Below, in pieces: positions 25,079 through 37,099 of a DNA stretch of 64,000 bases; position 1 is the stretch's first letter, and the number at the start of each line of letters is the position of its first letter. Below the pieces are notes generated by a model. It saw nothing but the letters and a program-made list of their open reading frames with translations, did not search any database and was not told where the DNA came from. This DNA is from Paraspadella gotoi (lineage: Eukaryota > Chaetognatha): NCBI GenBank assembly GCA_051294375.1, contig CM119267.1, positions 24,172,111-24,236,110 of the forward strand, written 5' to 3'. A program made the position numbers and the translations under genes.

Positions 25079-26341
25079 ATGGTGGTTTTGGTGGAAGCAA
25101 AGGTAGCGGTGGTGGTGATGGTAGTTTTGTGGACGATCCTTTCCAACGTCGACGCCTTCGGAGTCTTGAAGACGAAATCCGACTTCGGCGAAGGAACTCG
25201 AGTCGCTCAAGCCAATGACGCGGGTCGGCTTGGCTTTTATTTTGGTTTTTGAAGTTCTTGTTTATTGTTTGTTAATCTTGATTTCTCGGAATCCACCAAA
25301 TCGTATAGACTAAATTCACACAATTAAGTTTTCTAAATTGAATTGTTTTAACTATTTTAATAATTTAACAAAAATTAAAGTAAACTTTTAAATAACAATG
25401 AAGTCATGTTTTTTTTTTCATTGCAGAAAACTTGGCTGTTGGGAAAAACATCATCTCGTCGTCAACTTACATAAGTAAACTTTTTTTAAAAACTTGACCA
25501 TTGGTCGTTTTCTTTTCTGATAACGTAATATTTACCGATCCCAGAGCATGGTATCCACTTCTCTCCCTCCGCCCTCGTGGACGGAAGGTGGATGAGCTCC
25601 TCCTTCGCCTCCAACGAACACTTCGACGATCGATGCTTCCCGACGCAATACGAAGCTCGTCCCAACATCTTCGTCGATTTGGAGGAAGAAGTCCACTTGA
25701 AGTTGGTCGTCCTTTATAACAGGCCAGAAATTTGTGCTGCATGTAAAAAGTCTTTTGGATATGTGGCACATGAAATTATATATCATATTACTAAATAACA
25801 ATTAAACAACTGAACTAAACTACAAAACAACTACTCCATCAATAACTAAGCCAGGTTTTTTTGAGAGTTGTTTGTTAAACGAGACTTTGAGAGACTCTTG
25901 ATAAAAAGCTTGTAGGGTCTTACTATGTTATTATCATGTAAGAGATATTGAGGCCCCAAACCAGGGCCCTAAAGTCAGGGGCAAGATAGCTTACTTATTA
26001 AATGAATGTATAATTTTTTAATTGGTTGTTCCGCTTTCATTCCAGATATGGTTTATTCTCAAAACGATTAACAAATCCGTAAATAATATTTTTTATTATT
26101 ACATATCAAAGCTTTAAAGTTTATTCAAATTTCTTGCCCAACAGTCAATCTCATTTAACTAAATTAAAACTAGATTATAAGTATAACGTTTGATCTCAAC
26201 CCAAACAGAATGGATTTCAAAAATTACGAGATGATTTTGTTTCCCTTTGAAATTCGCGTCGGAAATTCGACGAGAGCGAAGAAGAATTCAATGTGTCAAG
26301 GGAGAGAATTTGGATGGAATAATGTTTTTGTGGAGGTGAGA

Positions 26342-26437
<96 letters not shown>

Positions 26438-26471
26438 TGGGAAGAAATGTGCTTTCAACCTGAGGAAGTTT

Positions 26472-26517
<46 letters not shown>

Positions 26518-26687
26518 TCTCTCTCTCTCTCTCTCTCTCCCCCATCCAGCCCGCGACCAGACGCATCGCTATTTCTTGTCCACTCAAAGGAAGATTCGTC
26601 AGCGTCGAACTTCAAGCCAATGCTCGAATGCCGCGACGGCATCTCAGTATCTGCGAGATACAGATCTACAAATCGATTTTGGACTGA
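25079..26687 (+). CDS. P1: secreted FTP (fucolectin/F5-8 type C-like) lectin
   Basis: Five exons: 25079-25223, 25427-25474, 25545-25722, 26209-26335 and 26550-26687; phases 1,1,2,0; 211 residues. A hydrophobic leader (MVVLVEAKVAVVVMVVLWTI) is followed by a family-specific stretch with LKTKSDFG. The FTP domain then runs in the classic order: ENLAVGKNIISSSTY, LVDGRW, a Cys, PNIFVDLEEEVHL, VVLYNR, FEIRVGNS, Cys, ISCPLKGRFVSVEL and CEIQIY at the end. FTP domains of eel fucolectin type bind fucose and other sugars with calcium; that activity is inferred. The length fits one domain plus leader. The donor after VVLYNR is AG|GC rather than AG|GT; a GT donor further on (phase 2, after KK) is the alternative. 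P2 and P3 place the donor at exactly the first site. Confidence 0.8.
25856..26035 (+). repeat. Dispersed SINE/MITE-like element, copy 2
   Basis: A diverged copy in intron 3 of P1: GAGACTTTGAGAGACTCTTG, AAAGCTTGTAGGG and AAAGTCAGGGGCAAGATAGC are still clear. Confidence 0.7.
26347..26540. repeat. Paired (GA)n and (CT)n arms filling a short intron
   Basis: Intron 4 of P1 (26336-26549, 214 bases) starts GTGAGA, runs into (GA)n to about 26433, has a spacer of about 45 bases, then (CT)n to about 26540 and the CCAG acceptor. The two arms are complementary in the transcript. Confidence 0.85.
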
Positions 26688-26819
26688 AAATTCGCTTATT
26701 TGTCTAAATGAGCGATTCTGATTAATTCGTTATATCTATACAAAATATTTATATATGAATTAGGTTTTGATTGTGATTGTGATCGTTCTCTGTGTGGCTC
26801 TCTTTTCTTAAACTTATAA

Positions 26820-26935
26820 CCCCATTCCCTAATCCTTAATCTAATCCCTAATCCTTAACCCTAATCCTTAACCTTAAACATTATCCTAATCCATTACATT
26901 AATCAACAAATCAATCCCTAACCTTTTACCTTAAA
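26820..26935. repeat. Degenerate CCCTAA/CCTTAA-like tract
   Basis: A run of units such as CTAATCCTTAACC resembles the animal telomere repeat but is not exact. Related tracts occur at 34010-34090, 41570-41760, 55330-55850 and 61135-61290. Confidence 0.6.
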
Positions 26936-27482
26936 CTAATTGAGAATTTAATGGGTAAAAAACTGGATGTACACCTCTGCCCTGACTCCCATATCTTAGG
27001 TTAACTTTATATTTAATGATTAATGCTATGTAATTCATATCTGTTGATTCGCAGTTCAACAATAAAGACTTTGTGAAAGACGATTGTGTGTTAACATGCC
27101 CGGGCAGAGGTGTATTAACGTGCCAGCGTGTTCTTGTGGGCTCACCAATGTGGAAGACGATGCCGCGAGCAGTGCACCGTGCGTTCCACACAAGGTCCCG
27201 AACACAAGGTCCGTCACTACAGGTGGGTTAGACGCCCCGGTTTGGGAGGAGCTCGTGCTACCTGCGACGAGTCACATGGTATTAAATACTATTAAATAAT
27301 ATTAAATAATATTAAATACTTCCTGCGACGAGTAACGGGGTATTAAATACTACCGATACAACTTCAATATTTTCGGTTCGTTATTTTTATATAAAAAAAG
27401 TAAATTGATAAGAAGCTCTTGACCAGAATCGAGGGAACCTTTTAATAAATGCTTTTTTTATTTAATATATCATTTAGTCATA

Positions 27483-27855
27483 AATATTAAGCCCGTAGCG
27501 CGTCTTTCGTTGAGATATGTCATCTCCCAAATCCTCCGCCCCGCGGGGTGGCTCTAGGGGCGGCCCCAGGGGGCAGACTATTCCAGGGGGAGCAGCAAAA
27601 TGGTCATTGAGGGGGCGCCCCTAATAGACCCAAAATGTTTGCCCCAGGGGGAACCCCCCTGGGGCGGCCCCCTGGGGCCAAAAAAAGTCTGCCCCAGGGG
27701 GTAATCCCTTGGGGAGCAAAAAAGTGCTCCCCCTGGGGCGAGTTAAGGAGAGAGCAAAGTTTAGATAAAAAAATATACTTTCTAACAATGTTATTGTATC
27801 TGAGAATCTCTCCCTGTCTGTTACTCTCTCTTTCTCTCTTTCTCTTTCTCTCTCA

Positions 27856-27909
<54 letters not shown>

Positions 27910-29650
27910 TTTTTTTCTCTTTTTTTCTTTTTCTTTTTTTCTTTTTCTTTCTCTCTTTCTTTCTCTCTCTCTATCTTTTTCTCTCTCTCTATCTTTCAAG
28001 ACTTGTTTTATGTAACTAAAAAAAATATACATTTTTTAAAAATTATTGTTAACTCGTTTATTCCATATTTTATCTAAAAATTATAATATTTGTATTTTTG
28101 AACTTAATTATTTTATTTCAATTAAAAGATATAGAAACAAGTTTGAGCAAACAATGTATGACGTGGCCATAATATTTAGTGGTAAGAAGCTAATCAGTCA
28201 TCTGTCTTTTTTTTTCTTTCCTTTTTTTTTCCTTTTTTTTTTCTTTTTTTTTGGATGGACATACTGATGGACTGATAGAGAGAAACATAATATTTTAAAA
28301 AAATATTCATAATTTGATCTTCAAAAAAAAATTAAAATAAAGATCATACAATAAACAAATAATAGCAGTAATCGACAGATCTACTTAGTGAATTATGGAG
28401 TCCCCCCAAAAAAAATATTCATCAAGATTTTTAATTCATGATCAACATTAAATGAGTTCCACATCGTGAAATAAATTGTTTTCATTTAAGATTTGTAATT
28501 AAAAATTGTCAGTTTATAGATTCCTCTGATGAACTCACGTTGTTGAGAAAGAGCTGATGGTTTGAGAGAGAGAGTGAGCAAAACTTTATATCTAGCTCAA
28601 TCACACACTTTTCTACCCAGACACAAGATTTCATTCCAATCCATATATCTAATCACGAATAATTTGAGTTAATGCTAATGTGGGACAGACTTAAAGACTG
28701 ATATTATAATTAATTAATTAATTAATTAATTATTTTTATAAGTGAATTAAAAAACCATCCTACTCTTTATTCTACTATTTAAAATTCATCATGAATTAAA
28801 GATAAAATTTTGTATGTTGGTAAAAAGTGTGCAAGTGAAAGTGAGTTTTAATGGAAAAACAAAAAGTCACATTTACTTGAATTATGCCAAGTTGACCAAT
28901 TATCCAAGTTGTCTTAAATTTATGCAAGTTTATCAAATTCTAAAAGTTGACCAAATTATATCAGTTAAACCAAGATTAGTCAGTTGACTCGTGAACGCTA
29001 TGCACGCACGTAACACACGCGTACGCTAGACGCTGATAGCTTGTACCAGAGCATATCACTGTCGTGGTTGGCCGCATTATCCTTACCCTAGCCCGATCTT
29101 CATCACGTGCACCATTTCGCTATCTATGCTGCCAATCTGTGATCACGTCGCGTGGCTATTCTACTATCTGATCGCGTACCTGAACATCGATCCCTAGCCT
29201 CCTCGCATCGATCTCTGCTCTCCCTCCTAGCCTCTCCGATATATCGCGGCATCGCCTGATTTTTCATTATTTTTATTTTAATCAAAAGATGCAAAAAAGA
29301 AAGAGGTAGAGAAGAGAGAGAGAGGGAGAGAGAGAAAGAGAGGAGAGGGAGAGAGAATTAGGAGGGAAAAAGAGCCATTCCAGGGGGCAGGCAAATTCAT
29401 GCCCCCGGGGGTGGCCCCCAGGGGAAAGGTTTTTCTAGCCCCTGGGGGATTCCCCCTGGAGTGGCCCCTTGGGGCCCAAAAAAAGAGGCTACAGGGGGCC
29501 GCCCCTAGGCAGTAAGGATTTGCTTGCCCCCCGGGGCCGCCCCGCGGGGCCACCCCGCGGAGCCGCCCCTAGCAGCGCCCCCGGGGGAGGCGATTCTGAA
29601 GGATGACATACTTGCTTTCGTTGGTCGAGTTTCGTCGGTCCACCTAGAAG
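27483..29650. mobile_element. Element with long GC-rich inverted ends, about 2.2 kb
   Basis: The left end (about 27490-27740) and right end (about 29370-29645) are strikingly G/C-rich in an AT-rich setting and are roughly inverted copies. Both share GTATGTCATC/ATATGTCATC, GGGGCGG, GCGGGGTGGC and CCCCAGGGGG or CCCCTGGGGG blocks. The ends also fold on themselves. The interior is AT-rich with (CT)n at 27830-28000 and a TTAA run near 28707. I see no transposase frame, so it would be non-autonomous. I could not fix the outer boundaries or a target-site duplication by eye. Confidence 0.55.
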
Positions 29651-29883
29651 ATATAAGGACTATCTAGTATCAACGTTACCACATAAACTGGTAATAAAAA
29701 AAAAGAGTTATGGAGATGCGTGGTAGCTTTGTCAAAAAATAAAAGCTAAAATCAATGAAAGGGTCTCGGGTGACAAAAATGTCACGTACGTTGCCGTTCT
29801 AAAGGGCGATTTTGGAGATGAGACAAACATAAATTTAATCATAAAAGTCACTATTCTCGTCATTTTTCAACTTTCTTTTAAAA

Positions 29884-32361
29884 ATGTATTTATCAACTCT
29901 GGAACGAAGAGAAATGTGGTTTGTGTCGTCTGCTTCATTGTGTTCGTCCTCGACGGTTTTAGAATCTTGAAGACAAAGCCCGACTTTGGCATTTGCTCGC
30001 GAGTGGCGACGCTAAAAATAGCGGGTAGAGCGAGAGTGCCTGTGAAATTGTGAATTATTCAAACTGTCCAGTGTAAATATCCCGCCTTTCAAAACAACAT
30101 TTCATCCACTGTTTTATGGCAGAAAACTTTGCATTAAATGGACCAGGTAAGCTTTACTTTGTTCTTCATTTATGCATTTTTAGATGCTACGCGCCTACCC
30201 GCGGAGCATCTCTATAAGTCACTTTTCCGTCGGTCGGTCTGTCGGTATGTCTGTCCGTCGGTCTGTCCCACTTACGTGAAAGATGCTCATAACTCGCTTA
30301 TAGTTGGTTAATCATTTGTTAACAGGAAATCGAAGCAATTACTACTATAAAAAAATCTTATATAAACTATAAAAAATAAAAGTTGATATTCCAATGGATG
30401 TGTCGAAAGTACACGGAAATACACGAGATAACAAAGTCACTGCGGCGCAACACATTTAAATTTTTTTTTCGTTATGTAGAGGTACATTTATTAGCAATGA
30501 TACAATATTAGCGATATGTTGTTACAATGCGAGATCGTGAGAGAACTAAAGGTAGAGAGCGCGGCACTGATCAAGTAAGAGAGAGAGAGATCAGATCAGT
30601 AGCCGGCTTCCCGAGCGACCACCGAACAGAGTGGCCAACTGGGGTCAAATCCGTGGCGACGAAAACGTCGTCGCCACAGTTCTTGTTTAATGAAAAAGAG
30701 ATATATAAGTGTCGACTATTTGTCTTTATTTAAACAAGTTGTCCCGGTTGACTGATGGCTAAGATTTTTAGTCGGATCTGCTTATCAGCAGATCCCGACT
30801 CTATAACTCACTTTATTACTTCACTTTTTCGGTCCGTCGGTCCGCCCCTCAATTTGTCGGGGCACACACTTATATCATGTCAGAACATCGAATTATGATA
30901 AATTATGCAAAAAAAATGATGTCCGTCCGTCCGTCTGTCTGTCCGTCCGTCCGTCCGTCGTCGTCCGTCCCACTTAGCAAAAACACCAATTACTCGTGAT
31001 TGGATGGATGGATTTAATTGAAATTTTGTGTGTGGATAGGTAAGTGTGTGATTGAGCTGGATATTAAGTTTCGATGGAATCGTCCGAGTGGAAATGAGTT
31101 TATATGGAAAAAACAAAAAAAATATATTCACTATTGAACACCAATTGCTCATGAGTGGATGGGCTGATTGACCTGGAATTTTGTATGTGGGTAGGAAAGT
31201 GTGTGATTGAACAGGAAATCAAGTTTCGATGGAATAGTTTGAGTGGAAATGAGTTTAAATGGAAAAAACAAAAAACCTGTTTACTAATTGATTATGCTCT
31301 TTTTTCCTTTTATATTAAATGTATCTGCAGGATGTATTAATAAATCAAATAATTAATCAGTTAATTAATCAATTAGTAAATAAATTAATCAATAATTAAT
31401 TAATTAGTCAATCAATCCGTCCATCCGTCCCATCTTAGCAAAAAAGCTCCAATAACTCGTGATTGGCTGGTTGGATTGGAATTAAATTTTGTGTGTGGGT
31501 AGGAAAGTGTGTGATAAAGCTGGATATAAAATTTCGATGGAATCGTGTGAGTGGAAATTAGTTTAAATGGAAAAAACATAAGTCGAATTTACTAAAATCT
31601 TTTTACTTATTTTAACCAATAAATACTCCCAATAATCATAATTGGATGGATAGATTGAGTTGAAATTTTGTGTGTGGGTAGGAAAACGTATGACGAAGCT
31701 TGATATAAAGTTTCAGTGGAAACGTACCAGTGGAAATGAGTTTAAATGAAAAAAATATGAGTCACATTTACTTGAATCTTTTTATTTATTTTAACCCATG
31801 ATAGATTGAGATGAAATTTTGTGAGCCGGTAGGAAAGTGAGTGAAGAAGCTAGATATAAAGTTTTGACGGAATGCAAGTTGAAAAAATTATGCAAGTTGA
31901 AAAAATGATGCAAGTTAAAAAAATCTTAAAAGCATAAGGATCGTCGCTATTGCATAAAAAGAGAGAGAGAGAGAGAGAAAAAAGAGAGTGAGAGAGAGGA
32001 GAGAGAGTGAGAGAGAGAGAGAGAGAGAGAGAAGGAGACATAAAATAAAAAAATCTTAAAGACTCAAGATCGAGCCAGAGCCCACTATCATAGAAAATTA
32101 ATGAAAAAACCGGGAAAAACAAATGAATCATGCGATAACGAATTGTTGATGACTAGTAATTGATTGATGTAATAGTAATTTATTGATGTAATAGGAATAG
32201 ATTATTGATTCGATGATAATCAATTATTGATGCGATGATAGTCATTCACTGCTGTGATGATAGTCATTCAGTGATGCGATGATTGTCATTCATTGATTCG
32301 ATGATTGTCATTCATTGATGCGATGATAGTCATAAAACAAACAAATGCGTGTATGAGTGAA

Positions 32362-32393
<32 letters not shown>

Positions 32394-32412
32394 AAGAGAG
32401 AGAGAGAAAGAA

Positions 32413-32455
<43 letters not shown>

Positions 32456-32951
32456 AAGAGAATAAATCCACGAAAATCTCGGATGAAAATATGGGATTTG
32501 TATTGAAAAAAAGCGCGGAATAAATGGCAATAATAAAAAGTTTTAGAAGGAAAAAATAATCAGAATTTTTCAAAAAACAAACGATCACGCAAAGATCGGA
32601 CAGATAGGGACAGACACACACACAGAGAGACAGAGAGACAGAGAGAGAGAGAGAAAAAGAGAGAAGAGAGAGAGACAGCCGCTGCAGAGAAAAAGAGAAT
32701 ATATAATTATATATATGAATTGGTACAACCAATATAAAATATATAATATAAAAATAATAATAATTAAAAGAGAGAGAGAGAGAGAAGCTCTACAGCCCCT
32801 TTACTCGTTAAAGAATCAGCAGTACTTATGCGCGCCGCACGTGCGTGAGCTATTCTCTACCCAAAGGACCCGGGTTCGCGCCCTGTTCGCGGCATCGTTT
32901 TTTACATTAGTGAACCACATTATATCTAAAAATTTTTTGTAAAAAAAAAGA

Positions 32952-32988
<37 letters not shown>

Positions 32989-35900
32989 CTGGACAGAACG
33001 CTGCAGAGGCCGGAACTCGTTTTTAGAAGAAGCAGTGACGGAGAAAAAGAGAGAGAGAGAGAGCGACATATAATTAAAACGTTTTTGTTTTGTAAATAAA
33101 ACATAAACAAATACCAATATTGATATGAAACATGAGAATTTAAAAGATCTTGATGATTAGAAGCCATATATGAAAATTCAACTCCTATGATATCACACTT
33201 TCAGAAGCCATGATTGCAAAAAGCGAGACCGAAAGCTAAACCGAAAAAAAATCTAGACAGGACGGGCTTTGCCCGCCTGGCTCGATAATAGAGGATATTT
33301 GTTTGTTTTGATAAAATGTAAACAAAACATTTAATAACTGTCCTGACTCAATTTTAAGGACATCGATGATGACAAGCTGAATATAAATTATAATTAATCT
33401 ATTAATTAATTAATTAATTAATCTATTAATTAATTAATTAATCTATTAATTAATTAATCAATTAATTAATTAATTATCGTAGGCAGATCCGACATTGTTT
33501 GCTCAAACTTGTTTTAAGACTATCATTATCAACCTTATCTATGTGAATAATAAAAAATAAAGACCATCCGTATTTCAAACTTCTAAATGCAAAAATAAAC
33601 CGATCTGTATTGTTTAGAGATAAATATTTTCATTAAAAAAAACCCAGCAACTTCGGCTTCTCATTCTTTCACTCCGAATTTTCTTGTGGACGGGAAATGG
33701 ATGCGAAATGGATCACTTGGCGATTTCACTCAGATATGCTTCGCTACAAACTTCGAGGCAGAACCCAACATCTTTGTTGATTTGAAAAGAGAGACTTTCG
33801 TAAGGAAAGTTGTTCTTTACAACAAGTTGGGAATATTCACTGGCGATGGAAAGACTTTTCTTTATAGTCTTAACCTTAGAATTTTAAAGTTAATATTTTC
33901 AAGATTAAAGTTTGCCAAAAAAAATATGAGACAAGTATATAATATTTTGATGTTGAAGGCTTTTGGTTTTGGTGGTTTTTGAAAAACCACTTAAAAATAT
34001 TTATTTTTAACCCTAAACCCTCTTAACCCTAACTACCCCTAACCTTAAACCACCCTAAACTACCCTTAACCCTAACCCCTTCCTAACCCCAGTCGGCGAG
34101 AGTAAAATTAACCCAATTATATAGTAGTTGCTACAACAAAATAGAAAAAGAGAAGATTATATTGGTTGTACATATTATTATTTTTCAGAATTGACTATTA
34201 GAGTTCCCCAGCCTCAAAAAAACCCCATACTAAGTTCTCACTCGGTCCGGTTTCCCATTATTTCTTGTCTTAAATTCACTTTAAAAGCCTGTTTGACCAC
34301 AAAATGTTTTGCTAATAACCCAATAGAGCGTCAAAGTGAACTCGTACTGATGCAAAAAAAATATAGCGCAAAATGATAATAATTTTTTAAAGAAAGAGGT
34401 TTAATATGCTATAACATAAGGATTTTTTGACAATTTAGTTAAAAAACACCAGAAGCTTCTTCTCTTATTTCTGTTTTATTAATTTTAAAAATATCTTATG
34501 ATAGGGCGTGCCTTAACCGGAAGTAAAGTTTTCACTGTTCACTTTTCAGCCTATAAGTGTTTTTATTGTTCCAATTTTAATGAAATTAATTTTAAATGCA
34601 TCAAAAAGTTATATTTTTATTATATTTTATTATTCTGATAATCTGACAAATTATTGTTATAATTATTATTATTGTTTTTGTTTGCTGCTTCAGAGCCGCA
34701 GCAAGGAAGGGCATCGATGGAAAAAAGTGCCGATATTTAGACGTGAGATAGCATGATTATCGAATACATTGCTCATATTGTTTGGGAAACAGTATCATAA
34801 AATTCAATTAATCAATTATAACATTTCATATAAGATAGGAAATTTTCAAAATAATAATAATTATATTTTGGCTTTCCTTTCGCTAAGTTTGAAATTTAAG
34901 GAAAATAAAAGTTTTATAATTTATTGTTTACAAACAGAAAATCAAAGTTTTATTGAATTGTGCAACAAATTTTTATTAATATACATTTAAATGTAATAGA
35001 CGGCTGATGAGGCTGGAATATTACAAGCCGAAACATGTCCGTATTTGAACAAATAAAAATTTGTTGCACAATTCATAAAACTTTGATTTTCTCTTAACTC
35101 ATCAACAACGAAAAAAGAAAAGATTATCACATATGTTTATAAAAAAATTTTTTGGTTTCAAACAACCAGACATGTTTCGGATTTATGGTAGTATTTTCCC
35201 AAAGAATTTATCCCTGATCCAAACAGCATCAACTCGACATTACTGTCCGGCAGTTCTCCTCCAACTTCGAATGGTTTTAGGACCGTTATATTTTTTTAAC
35301 CAATATTTTGTTTTATTTTCGCTTGTTTATAAACAAATCAATGCTTTTACTCCCTTTGTGCCCATTTTAAACTGTAATAAACAATTTTTGAATCCTCCTT
35401 TGTCGCCATTTTTAAAATCAGTCAGAAAGTGAGGCAGCTCAAACTATTCACAATTTCATAATCTCTTTCTCTCTCTCTCTCTGCAACCCACAGAGTTGAA
35501 ACATGTCTATTGAGGATTTTGCTGTAACGCAGTGAGCAAGCTAGTATATTTTCACTTGCTATTTATTTCTAAAAATTTGAATAATATGAAATTTAGTAAA
35601 TTTATTATATTATTTCCATTCTTTTCGTTGTGTATAAATAGTTAGAGAAAACAAAGTTTGTTTGTTTGATAACGATTTTTATTTACATTGGACATGTTTC
35701 GGCTCTTGCTTTAAGCCTTCATCATGTTTTCTCTAAGTAAATTTATTGTAGTAGACATAACATGGGCGTGAGACATGAATCATTTAGCAAGTCGAAGAGA
35801 GACTATTTCTCAACATAAAAAATAAAAACTTATTAAAAAACAGTCAACTTTAAACTTAACATAAACTTAACAAAATTGAAAATATAACATTTTAAATGCT

Positions 35901-37099
35901 TACCGACTGTCACGAATCATTGGTAAGTTATCCTCACAGTTTTAGGTAAGAACGTCTCTTTTATACCTTTGGGTAAGGAAAACAGTCATAAGGACGTTAA
36001 AAATACTTGTTTAATTAGATATTTCGTGGCGACAAAAAAACGAATTCTATGGTGGACTAAAATCCACCAACCCTTCATCAGAGGCCATTGGTCCGGTGGT
36101 CGTCTGGCAGTTAAGAGGGACGGGGCGCTTAACCCGCCCGAAGCTCAGGGACTGCTTACATTGAGCGGTTCTGTCACTAACACATAACAAATATCACTGT
36201 CTCTTCAATTCAATAATAAAAGGGGGCATTAAACAACCGAGAGTCTATCTCGTTATAAATCAAAATTTAACCTTGTCCGTTTTTTGGAAAAAAAAATCAT
36301 TGTTTGTAAACAATAAAAACTTTGTTTTCTCTAAACATAATTCCTATGTTATAATATAATATATATATATATATATACTGTACTGTATCTCTCTACTCTC
36401 TATATATAGGCGTAAGCTCTTCAAATGCTAAGTTTTAGTTCTTTCAATAGCCTTGGTCTAAAATTGTACCTTTTTCTAGGAAAGGTTAATTAAATACTAA
36501 TTCCGGTTATTTTTCCCTTACTTCCGGTTATTTTTACCTTACATCCGGTTTATACAGATGCCCTGTTTTTAAAAAATACATTTTTTAAATAGTTACTTTA
36601 GTTTTGAATCATTGAAAGCAAATTATTTAATAAAAAATTAACAATAGGGGAAAATCATTATTTTTTTCTGAGAAAAAAAATTTACAACACAAGGAATTGC
36701 GCTAATTGACTTTGACGCTTCATTGGGTTGATACGCGGTCACATTTTTTTTTCAGATCTGAGTTAAAACTTATCTAATATTTATAAATAACGAGAAACCG
36801 AACCGAGTGAGAACTTGGAAGACAATTTTTTGATACTGGGGAGGTCTATTGACTATGATATATTTTTCAATTATCTCTTTCCCTTCGCTCTTCGCGTCGG
36901 CAACTCGACTCAACCGACAAAGAATTCGCCTTGTCGGGGAAAAGATTTGGGCTCGGCCGACATCTCAGCCGACAAAGACGGACGCATCATCATCGCTTGT
37001 CGGCTGAGAGGCAGAATCCTCAGCGAGGCGCTCTCGTTGAAAGCTGAAAGGGGATTGTTGCAGAGGCATCTCAGCATCTGCGAAATACAGATTTATTAA
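29884..37099 (+). CDS. P2: FTP lectin paralogue expanded by insertions
   Basis: Exons: about 29884-30024 (leader), 30123-30146, 33648-33825 and 36844-37099. Exon 3 is 178 bases, exactly as in P1, and exon 4 fuses P1's exons 4 and 5. The leader exon reads FRILKTKPDFG, matching P1's LKTKSDFG. The FTP domain shows ENFALNG, LVDGKW, Cys, PNIFVDLKRETFV, VVLYNK, FALRVGNS, Cys, RLRGR and CEIQIY, then TAA. The start is not clean: both ATGs at the 5' end are one base out of frame with the conserved part, so a one-base deletion or an unseen start is needed. A short element (30180-30452), a satellite (30990-31885) and a 2.6-kb element (34208-36818) sit in its introns. The coding exons show no other damage. 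Secreted lectin is inferred. Confidence 0.66.
30180..30452 (+). repeat. GTTGCGCCGC-family short element, second full copy
   Basis: It holds CCCGCGGAGCATCTCTATAA, the GTCGGTCTGTC block, GTCCCACTTACGTGAAAGAT and the end TGCGGCGCAACAC. It lies in intron 2 of P2. Confidence 0.65.
30990..31885. repeat. Satellite-like tandem array, five diverged units of about 110-180 bp
   Basis: Five units share GATTGGATGGATGG, GAAATTTTGTGTGTGGGTAG, GAAAGTGTGTGA, AAGTTTCGATGGAATCG and GTGGAAATGAGTTTAAATGG in order. Single diverged copies appear near 28770-28870 and, reversed, near 22670-22770. Confidence 0.8.
34010..34090 (+). repeat. CCCTAA-rich telomere-like tract
   Basis: The best telomere-like run in the window: CCCTAAACCC, TTAACCCTAACTACCCC and CTTAACCCTAACCCC within 80 bases, in intron 3 of P2. 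Confidence 0.6.
34938..35091 (+). ncRNA. Hammerhead-ribozyme-like motif within an inverted repeat
   Basis: At 35003-35037 the order is CTGATGA, stem II (GGCT...AGCC), GAAA, a short CATG stem III and GTC as the cleavage triplet. This is the hammerhead core. Stem I pairs with bulges (GACGG against CGTATTTG) and is prolonged by a roughly 40-bp inverted repeat (34938-34976 with 35051-35091). Minimal hammerheads of this kind are known in Penelope-like retroelements. Activity is not shown. Confidence 0.5.
35683..35730 (-). ncRNA. Second, degenerate hammerhead-like motif
   Basis: The minus strand reads ATGATGA, GGCT...AGCC, GAAAC and ATGTC. The first core base is A instead of C, so it is probably inactive. 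The tail GAAACATGTC recurs at about 35165 (minus) and 35500 (plus). Confidence 0.4.
36048..36190 (+). repeat. tRNA-SINE-like element, shorter copy
   Basis: It shares TGGTGGACTAAAATCCACCA, GCAGTTAAGAGGGACGGGGC, GAAGCTCAGGGACTGCTTA and TGTCACTAACACATAACA with the longer copy at 39096-39320. Confidence 0.65.

Larger units (their letters stand above)
34208..36818. mobile_element. 2.6-kb element with about 120-bp inverted ends inside P2
   Basis: The left end (34232-34360) and right end (36690-36815) are inverted copies: AAGTTCTCACTCGGT and CGGTTTC match CCGAGTGAGAACTT, and AACCCAATAGAGCGTCAAAG matches CTTTGACGCTTCATTGGGTT. The right end stops about 25 bases before P2's last exon. The interior is AT-rich and contains hammerhead-like motifs and a copy of the element at 36048-36190. 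No long protein frame is convincing. Confidence 0.6.

Noticed and set aside
32800-32885. A B-box-like GGGTTCGCGCCC as a tRNA gene
   Set aside because: No acceptor stem or D arm pairs around it; at most it is a SINE remnant.
35133-35432. A 99-codon plus-strand frame inside the P2 insertion
   Set aside because: It is AT-rich, has no recognisable reverse transcriptase or other motif, and lies among short repeat pieces.
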